Part shown: one piece after another, positions 6,556 to 12,957 of the stretch
Numbering within the stretch: the stretch's first letter is position 1
How the letters are laid out: every line of letters starts with the position of its first letter
From: Hyphochytrium catenoides
Taxonomy: Eukaryota > Sar > Hyphochytriomycetes > Hyphochytriales > Hyphochytriaceae
Assembly (NCBI GenBank): GCA_900088475.1
Contig: FLMG01002464.1
Location: 1-12,957 of the forward strand
Direction: 5' to 3'
DNA: 12,957 nucleotides
Notes under the pieces: model-generated
Database searches by the model: none
What the model was told of the DNA's origin: nothing
Seen by the model: the letters and a program-made list of their open reading frames with translations, nothing else
Position numbers and translations under genes: made by a program

Positions 6556-9234
6556 TTAAGGCGTGCGTAGAGAAAGAAGCGAGTTGATGGCGATGATCTC
6601 TGAGCTCATGTGCACCTCGCCTCTTCCTCTCTCTTCCGTCACCGCGTCCTTCCGCTCTGGTAGCTTAGGAGAGGGAGCCGGAGGTGATGACCTCGAGCTT
6701 TCTTCTCTCCTCTCTGTTTCCTTTCTCTTCCGTGTCGTCTCTTGTTTCCCCTCATCTTCCCCTCTCGTCACGTCGTGCTTTGAATCTCTCTTTCTCTTTC
6801 CAAGACCCTCCGCATCGTGATCCTTCTCTTCAGTGGATGGTGGGACGAAGGGAGAGAACTCTGACGCGGGAGGGAGAGAAGAAGAGGAAGACACGGAAGA
6901 GAGTCGCATCAAAGAAACAACTGAGTCTCTTCCTCCTTCATCTCTTATTCCTTCTCCTCTGCCCGATGTACTGGTTGGAGTCTTTGGAGAGAGAAGACAT
7001 TCCAGCTGACGCATGGGAGGCAGGAGGAAGGTCGGTTTCCCGGAACCTCCCTCTTCTCTGTTTCCAGAGAGAGAGAAAGGCCAGTCCTTCTTCCCAGCTC
7101 CAAACGTTAGCTTAGGAAGCGGTATTCCTTCAGCTTTTCCCTTGTCTTCTGTTTTCGAGCCCCAAGAGGAAGAAAAAGCCGAGCGATCGCTGGGGAGAGA
7201 CGAAGAAGATTGTTGATGGGCTTTATTCTCCTCTCTCCTCTCCTCTTCCCTATCGGGAGAGGCTCTTTGCTGATGTTGGTCAATAATGTGCTGGACCTTC
7301 ATCACGGAAGAAGAAAGAGAGGAAGTCGAAGAGGATGAGAGACGGTTTGTCTCATCTGCAGGCTCCTCTACTTTCTGCGTGTTTCTATCTTCTCTCTCGC
7401 TCTCTCTTTCCCTCCCTGGCGTGAGATCCACTCTGATTCTTCGCGTGGTAGGAGAACTGGGCTTTTGGCTGGCAACTCCTTCTATAATGCTTGGCTTCAA
7501 ACTACGAGGCGTGTGGTAGGAAGACTGCAAGAGAGAAGAGGAATATGGAGGAGGTAGCAGTTGTCTCTCTCCTTCCTCTCCTCCTCTTCTCCCCTCTCTT
7601 TCCCTTGTGCTAGGGTAATTCGAAGGGAAAGGAGAACGAGAAGAAGAGGAGAAGGAGCCTTGTACTACTGCGCCCTTGTACTGCCAACCTGACGGTGGTA
7701 GGGAAGAACTCAAGGGAGAAAGAACCACGGCAAGCGAAGAAGAAGAAGGAGAGAGACCGAATGAAGGTGAAGGAATAGAGAGAGAAGGGGCAGACGTGGG
7801 AGGAAAGGCTCCTCCTGAGGTGCCAGGACCTCCAGCATTGGAGGGAGAGGAAGAGGCAGCTGCAGCCTCTGCTAGCACCTGGGGGAGAGAGTCAAGAGAT
7901 GGAGCAAGATGAGAGAGAGAGAGAAGCTTCTCTTTCTCTTCCATGTCCTTCTTCTGTTTCTTGCTGCCGCTCCTCCCTGTTGAAAGAAACTGTTTGACCT
8001 CGACGCCGCGCTGCCTCAGGACTGGCTGCCAGAGCCTCTTTCTTGCGTTGGTGAACCAGTTTGACACCTGCTTTATATCTATCCCAGCAGCATGAGCCAG
8101 ACGTGCCTTCTCCTGGAGACAAACACGGAAAGAAGAAGAGGAAAGAGAAACATAAAAAAAGGAGGGCAAGGACCTGTGTATGAGCGTCCAACGAGAGGAT
8201 ATAGAAGAAACCCAGAACTGATACGACGTTGTTTCTCTCTCTCTGTCTCTCTCTCTCTGTCTCTCTCTCTCCTCTTTCTCTCTCAATATGCTCTCTTTCT
8301 CTCTCGCGCGCGCGCGCTCTCTTTCTGCCTCTCTCCCCACTCCTTGTCTCTCCTCCCACTCCTTGTCCCTCTCCTTTACCTCTTCTGTGGGATAAGGATG
8401 AGAGAAGTTCTCAGGAGCGAACATCCAAGCCTTAAGAATCTGCTTCGCCTCTGAGCATAAGTTTCCTCTCCGCGCCTTTCGAGGCGTCCTAGAGAGAGAA
8501 AGAGATATGCAGAAGCATCGTCAGACCCACATTGCACGACGAAGAGGAGAGGCCGGGGGAGAGAAGACAGAATGAGAGAGCAGGAAGAGAGGACAAAGGG
8601 AGAAGAGAGAGAGAAAGAAAGGGAGGAGAAGAGAGAGACAGACAAAGAGAGAGAACAGAGGAAGCAGAAGTGAGAGATAGAGGGATAGAGGGGAGAAAAA
8701 AGCGACAGGAAGGGGAGAGGAGAGAGATACAGTCGCTCTATAGGCTTCCAGATGAGAGTCAGAGTAGAAGACAAACAGTAGTTAAAGCTTCTTGATAGGA
8801 CTCTGAAGCAAAGAAAGCGTGTCTCTCTCTCTCTCTTACCTCGTTCCTCCTCCTCCCTCAGAGTCTCTTCTTGTTCCCTCAGCGTCTGAGGAGTCACTTT
8901 CCTCTCCCAATCCTTCTCCTGGCCCTGCTCTCCCTTGCATCATGCCTCTTCCTCCTCCTCCAGCAGTAGGAGAGAACGCAACCCAAGGGAGAGAAACGAG
9001 CATTGTTGGAGACGCTCCTCCTCCTCCTATCGCTCCTCCACCGTTTATAAAAGACGAAGGCGGCCGCAGTAAGTGCGGGGAAGAGAGAGAGGGAGAAGGT
9101 CCAGCGCCATTATTCCAGAAGAAAGACCCCTGCTGACCCATGGACGGAGGGAAGGCTGAAGAAAGAAGGAACAGATAAAGGAGAAGAGAGGGATGTGAGA
9201 TGGAAAAATATGAGAGACAAAAAGAAAGAAAGAC

Positions 9235-9284
<50 letters not shown>

Positions 9285-10018
9285 GACACCAAGAAGGAAA
9301 GAGCAGCCATGGAAGAACAAAGAAGAAAGAAACAAGATACGTATTCTGTTCTCTTACCTCCTAAGTGCTGGGCACTACCATCCACGACAAAAGAGGAAGA
9401 CGACGCGGCCGAAGAAGAGAGGAGAGGCGAGGCCCAGGATTGGAGAGAGAGAGACGCTCCACTACTAGCGTAGGGCGCTGTTGTCTGTTGTGCAGAAGAC
9501 GGAGAAGGGAGAGAGTATACAACGCTGCCTCCTCCTTCTCCTCTCATCAAAGAAGGAGAGGGAAAGGGAGAACTGGACGGTGGGAGAGGAGGAAGAAGAG
9601 AAGGCACTATTCTTCCTCCTCCATCTCGCCCTTGAGTCGCCGCGCTAGGAAGAAGCTGCTGTCCGGGGAGAGGAAGAGAGAGACCAGAAGAAGAGAAAGA
9701 GGAAGGATTTGAGAAAGGCGACGGTGGTGGACCTGGGAAAGACTGCGGCGGCGGGGGAAGAGGCGGAAAGGAAGTGGGAGAGGGAAGAGGAGGAAGAGAG
9801 AGAGTTTTCGGCATCATCTGCTGCTGGACATGAGGAGACAGAGCAAGTGGCGTTGAAAGAGAAGAAGAGACGGAGTGAAGAGTTGGAGAAGAAGAAGAGA
9901 GAGAAGTGTTTGAGAATAAAGAGTCTCTCTGTCTGCTGTCCGCTTTGTGGTGGTGCATCACCAGCCGGGCAGAAGAGGAAGAAGAGAGAGATGATGAAGA
10001 AATGGAGGGAGCTTCCAT
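6556..10018 (-). CDS. TALE-class homeodomain transcription factor, four exons
   Basis: In - strand order the exons are 10018-9358, 9155-8840, 8488-8380 and 8112-6556. The phases match at every join: 1 (G|CC = Ala), 2 (AG|G = Arg) and 0 (GAG|GAG). The sum is 881 codons including the stop. The homeodomain spans roughly residues 329-392. It opens RKARRGNLCSEAKQILKAWM and has the three-residue TALE extension with HPYPTEE. After the third intron come EKARLAHAAGIDIKQ and the recognition helix VSNWFTNARKRLWQP. Asn51 and Arg53 are kept, and residue 50 is Thr where plant and animal TALE proteins usually have Ile. The RRGNL start is typical of TALE homeodomains. The rest is low complexity: Ser/Pro/Leu-rich before the domain with an acidic ESDSSDAEG patch (residues 222-325), and Ser/Glu/Arg-rich after it with basic clusters (SKKQKK, GKRKR, TRKRK) that could be nuclear signals. 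DNA-binding regulator in the nucleus; targets unknown. The ATG has G at -3 and +4, but an acceptor-like site just upstream leaves the true start open. Confidence 0.9.
8113..8379 (-). other. intron 3 of the TALE gene, inside the homeodomain
   Basis: The donor is GAAGAG|GTAAAG and the acceptor TTTGTCTCCAG|GAGAAG. The intron is 267 nt and phase 0. It splits the homeodomain just after the TALE loop, between HPYPTEE and EKARLAH. It is GA-rich on the sense strand and contains (CG)6 at 8305-8316. It is a multiple of three without an in-frame stop, so retention would insert 89 residues. Confidence 0.92.
8489..8839 (-). other. intron 2 of the TALE gene, just before the homeodomain
   Basis: The donor is AACGAG|GTAAGA and the acceptor CTTTCTCTCTCTAG|GACGCC. 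It is 351 nt and phase 2, restoring Arg326 and running directly into TPRKARRGNL. It is CT-rich on the sense strand. Retention gives TAA at once. Confidence 0.9.
9156..9357 (-). other. intron 1 of the TALE gene
   Basis: The donor is TTAGGAG|GTAAGA and the acceptor TTCCTTCTTTCTTCAG|CCTTCC. It is 202 nt and phase 1. It contains a (CT)n run on the sense strand (9245-9280 on the + strand). The phase match (G|CC) with the exon running through SMGQQGSFFWNNGAG supports this acceptor over the alternative CAG sites near 9133-9140, which would be out of phase. Confidence 0.8.
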
Positions 10019-10088
10019 AGCATCCCGCTGGAGGGAGAAGCAAAGAAAGTCCTTCGATCTTCTGCAGAGCCAGTTCTTCCAAACCTTA
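10019..10088 (-). other. possible 3' splice site upstream of the TALE start codon
   Basis: CTTTGCTTCTCCCTCCAG|CGGGATGCTATG, reading on the - strand with the AG at 10029-10028, is a good acceptor nine bases before the annotated ATG. The frame stays open upstream only to a TGA near 10100. A 5' UTR intron or an extra 5' coding exon is therefore possible. No donor with clear support was found further upstream. Confidence 0.4.
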
Positions 10089-10300
10089 AAGCTTCAGAAT
10101 TCGCCTTGAAGCTTCAGAAGTTAGGTCTCAAAGCTCCAAAAGATCTGCAGAAAGCTTCAGATAATCTTCAGATCGAAAGCCCCAAAAGAGTCCGCAGAAA
10201 GCTTCAGGAAGTCTCCAAAAAGCCACGGAGAATCTGCAGAAACCTTGAGAAGGTCTCTAGGAAGCTTCAAGAAGTCTGCAGATATCTTCAGACTCGACAG
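10089..10300. repeat. ~21-bp minisatellite, about ten degenerate copies, heptad-coding
   Basis: The + strand unit is AAGCTTCAG followed by GAAGTCTGCAGA. Copies start at about 10089, 10109, 10131, 10152, 10177, 10199, 10220, 10241, 10262 and 10283, so the spacing is 20-25 and mostly 21 nt. A 21-bp period is seven codons. The + frame (10106-10309) reads as repeated K-L-Q-E-V-x-R heptads, and the - strand also has a long open run (SADFLKL-type heptads) that ends in stops. The + product would be basic and possibly amphipathic. No start, splice or homology evidence shows that it is translated. It lies directly upstream of the TALE gene, so it may be part of that gene's 5' region. Confidence 0.85.
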
Positions 10301-11138
10301 CAGCAGTGATTCTCAGGTTCCTGGTCTGTCCCAATAAACTCAGTCATTTGATTCACCACCGTGAGCTGCGACTCTTTCCTTTTTGAAGGTCGAGTCTCTA
10401 TGCAGAGCAACTGAAGAGCGAGAGCGACACAGAGAGAAGATAAAAAGGAGTAGTCGCCTTGATGGAGAGGAGGAAGGGGAGAGAGAGAGAGAGAGAGAGA
10501 GAGATGGCCCAGCGCGTGTTGAAGCTTCACTTTCTTTCAAAGATAAGCTTTCTTCCCTCTCCTGTGACGCTAAAGAGAAGGTAGACTTTTATGCCGTCTG
10601 CTGTCTGCCCTGTTCACTATGTCAGCATCGGTACTCTCTCTTTTCTTCGTCTCTCTCTGTCTTTTTTTCTTCTTTCTCTCTCTTTTTTTCTCTTCTCTTT
10701 CCCAGCTGTGGCCTACAGGATCAAGAGACAGGAGAGGAAACAGAAGTCTTAGATGGAGCGAGCGGCGCAGAAGGGAAGAAAAGAGGGGCAGAGACGAAGA
10801 GAAGAAGGGAATAAGCTGTTGGTGCAAGCGCCACAACAAGACAGCTTCCTTTCACTTCTCTTCTCTCTCTTCTTTCTCCTCCCTGGTGTCCCACGATCTA
10901 GCTTCATTTGTGCTCTTCTCTGTCTTGATTCCTCTCTTCTCTTGGCCATGATCGACTGTCATATCTCTTTCAAAGGAGAGAAAGAGAAAGAGAGAGAGAG
11001 AGAGAGAGAAGAGATAAGGGAACTTTTTGACTCACAAGGGCAACTTCTTCCATCTCATGCCCAAGCTCCGAAGAGTTCTTTGGAGAAAAAAGGGCGATAG
11101 AAGTAGAAATAAGGAAATGGAGGACATAAGGAAGATAA

Positions 11139-11181
<43 letters not shown>

Positions 11182-11333
11182 GTTAAGACGTGAGGGGGAG
11201 GACAACTGCTGATGTCGAAGAAGAAATGCATCAAACGACGTTGCCTGTCCTCTCTTTCTTCCTCACCCAGACTCTTCCCTAGACCAAAGCACTTGATGCG
11301 ACAGTCGCCCCCTGGAACTGTATCAAGAGCCCT

Positions 11334-11364
<31 letters not shown>

Positions 11365-11463
11365 TCCGCTCTTTCTCTCTCCTCTCTCTCGATAGAGGGA
11401 AATACCAGTAGGAAAAGGGCCACCAGAAAAATAGAACAGTGACAAGCAACAAGGCGGAGAATT

Positions 11464-11500
<37 letters not shown>

Positions 11501-11642
11501 AGAGAGAAAGAGAGAAAAAGAGAGAGAGAGAAAGAGAGAACAAAAGAGAGAGAGAAAAAGAGAGAGAGAAAAAGAGAGAGAAGGTGTAGGTCGCTCTCTC
11601 TCCTAGCAGAGGAAGTGAGGAAGACAAGAAGGGAGACGAAAC
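10301..11642. other. microsatellite-rich region upstream of the TALE gene; no gene supported
   Basis: GA runs lie at about 10480-10504, 10989-11009, 11146-11174 and 11467-11583 (+ strand), and CT runs at about 10631-10700, 10858-10885 and 11333-11395. Non-repetitive islands (10505-10630, 10706-10860, 10885-10975, 11215-11335) show several competing short frames on both strands. One is a potential two-exon + frame (about 10383-10630 joined to 10706-10814 across a 75-nt CT-rich gap). None has recognisable domains. Confidence 0.5.
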
Positions 11643-11818
11643 ATGGCCAAAGCCCCAACTCCTCGGGAGTTTTCTCCTTCTCAACTGCTAGAGGAACATT
11701 TACAGGTAAACCACGTCCTAGATAGGTTATAAAACAGTTTATAGCGGCGAATTATAAGGGTAAGACGCCACACTTGCAGTATGCTCCGTTCATTGACCTT
11801 TTGTGCCCTTGGAGCTGA

Positions 11819-11875
<57 letters not shown>

Positions 11876-12169
11876 TTTCTCTCTGTTCTCTCTCCCTCTC
11901 TCTTTCTCTCTCCTTTTCTCTCTGCTCTCTCTTTTGCTCTCTTTTTCTCGCTCCTTCGCTTGTCTCTCTCTCTCTCTTTCCTTCCCTATCAAGGTCCGTA
12001 TCCTACCACACTTTCTTGTGCGTGTAGCCCTCTCTCTCGTCAGAGAAGAGAACGTGACACATGATGGAGGTTGTCAACCAAAGTCACCCTCTGGCCAATA
12101 CAGGGAGGGTGGTCCGTCGTACGACCTTATGGAGGACGCCATCCTCTCCTCTCTCTCTTCTTCTCTTTC
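11643..12169 (+). CDS. candidate 5' end of an unidentified spliced gene (partial)
   Basis: An ATG in strong context (AAACATGG) at 11643, with an in-frame TGA eight codons upstream, opens 21 codons (MAKAPTPREFSPSQLLEEHL and Q). These end at CAG|GTAAAC (11705), a textbook donor. A CT-rich stretch follows to CCCTATCAAG (11993). Reading from 11994 in phase 0 gives VRILPHFLVRVALSLVREEN and, later, a mixed stretch ending GGPSYDLMEDAI. The frame then enters CT repeats, and the next donor and exon could not be chosen. Possible later exons lie at about 12215-12300 and 12790-12913. No family is recognised. The second exon is less certain than the first. Confidence 0.32.
11820..11992. repeat. CT polypyrimidine tract (possible intron)
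   Basis: An uninterrupted (CT)n core of about 40 bp (around 11832-11871) lies inside a 170-bp pyrimidine tract ending in TTCCTTCCCTATCAAG. If the candidate gene at 11643 is real, this is most of its first intron (11706-11993, 288 nt). Confidence 0.85.
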
Positions 12170-12957
12170 GTGTTCTCTCTCTCTTTCTCTCTCTTCATGA
12201 TGCACAAGAAGAGTATCCTGGACAGGGTGTGTTGGGGAGGTCTAAGCTTAGGCCTTCGCAGCTTCAACTCCAGTACACCCATCAGATCTACATGCTTGCA
12301 GGGACTGGAAGAGAGACAGAAAGAGAAAAAAGAGAGAGAGAAACATACATGAATAGGAGAGAGAGAGAGACAAGAAAAGATGTTCTCTCTCTCGACTGCC
12401 CATCATGCTCCACTGTCTTTCGACCCAGGAGAGGTAGGCCATAAGATGCTGATGATGCAGGAAGCATCAGTGGATGCGCCTCTCTCTCGTGTCCCATCAT
12501 CTTGCCTTGCGGCGCAGCACCGAAGATGTTGGCGGATGGTGAACGAGGGGAAAGGACGAAGAAAGAGAGGAAAAGACACAGAGCTTTTTATAATCTTATA
12601 GGAGGCAGACATAGTATCTTTCATGATTATCAATCGTGTCTTTTCTTCCCTCTCTTCTCTTCTCCACTCCAAGATGTTTATCAGCCTATTAGTTCTATCT
12701 GGCTTATACTTTTGTCTCTATTCACTTCCTCTCTCTCTCTTTCTCCCTCTTTCTCTTTCTTTCCCTCTCTCTCAATGCAAAGCTCTTTCTGGCAGAGAAA
12801 GAAGCAGCCGACAGCTTATCATTATGAAGAGCACCGATTCCCTTCTGGAAGAGACGATGAACACGACGGGCGAGCGCGTCGCCTTTCACTCGTCTTCCTC
12901 TTTCCCTGTGTAAGGAATGGGACTGTGGTCTAAGGGGAAAATCTATTAATGAATATG
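12170..12957. other. right-edge region with unresolved exon-like islands
   Basis: Non-repetitive islands at about 12200-12300, 12395-12610 and 12780-12915 alternate with CT/GA runs (12140-12200, 12360-12392, 12727-12775). In the last island a + frame runs from the end of a CT tract to TAA at 12911-12913 (ending NTTGERVAFHSSSSFPV) and could be a terminal exon. On the - strand a strong acceptor-like CTTTCTGTCTCTCTTCCAG lies just above 12300, followed by an open frame. Strand and splicing could not be decided. Confidence 0.4.

Noticed and set aside
8381-8897. 173-codon - frame overlapping the homeodomain intron and exon
   Set aside because: It is out of frame with the homeodomain and largely made of repeat-derived Ser/Leu. 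The spliced frame gives a complete TALE domain.
9047-9056. TATA-like TTTATAAA on the + strand
   Set aside because: It lies inside a coding exon of the - strand TALE gene with no + strand gene downstream, so it is probably coincidental.
9110-9357. Continuation of the first TALE exon past 9358 (CFFLL and SLSLSLS tail)
   Set aside because: It runs into a CT microsatellite. The GTAAGA donor at 9357 and the in-phase acceptor at 9156 explain it as intron.
10383-10814. Possible two-exon + gene (tail GLQDQETGEETEVLDGASGA)
   Set aside because: The proposed 75-nt intron is much shorter than the certain introns here. The frame crosses a (GA)n run, and two other frames are also open after the acceptor. 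It is too weak to annotate.

Overview
This window is nuclear DNA of a eukaryotic microbe. Both recognisable genes are split by GT-AG spliceosomal introns, and most non-coding sequence is CT/GA microsatellite. The organism is not named by the sequence. A secreted papain-family protein, a TALE homeodomain factor with an F-x-HPYPT helix-1/loop sequence, and pyrimidine-rich introns of about 180-350 bp would fit a protist such as a stramenopile alga or oomycete, or a chromerid-like alveolate. That placement is inference.

Layout. Positions 1-1747 hold no confident gene; they contain a 350-bp CT tract followed by one possible terminal exon (796-989, +). Positions 1748-3430 (+) hold a three-exon gene for a 405-residue secreted papain-like (C1A) protein with signal peptide, I29 prodomain and a full peptidase fold. 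The catalytic Cys is Ser and the catalytic His is Gln, so it is a predicted pseudopeptidase. Positions 3431-6555 lie between two convergent genes. They contain a ~105-bp tandem array (4120-4625), two adjacent short palindromes (5470-5505) and a nested 116/147-bp duplication (5502-5980). Positions 10018-6556 (-) hold a four-exon gene for an ~880-residue TALE homeodomain protein. Its homeodomain is split by an intron, and all three splice phases match exactly.

Upstream of the TALE gene is a ~21-bp, ten-copy minisatellite (10089-10300) that encodes heptads on the + strand. From 10301 to the end the DNA is dominated by CT/GA tracts. One candidate first exon (11643-11705, +, strong start context, CAG|GTAAAC donor) joins in phase to a possible second exon from 11994. 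The rest of that gene could not be resolved.

No functional link between the pseudopeptidase and the homeodomain factor is visible. They are simply convergent neighbours about 3.1 kb apart. No tRNA, rRNA, CRISPR or prokaryotic feature was seen, and no transposase or reverse transcriptase was recognised.
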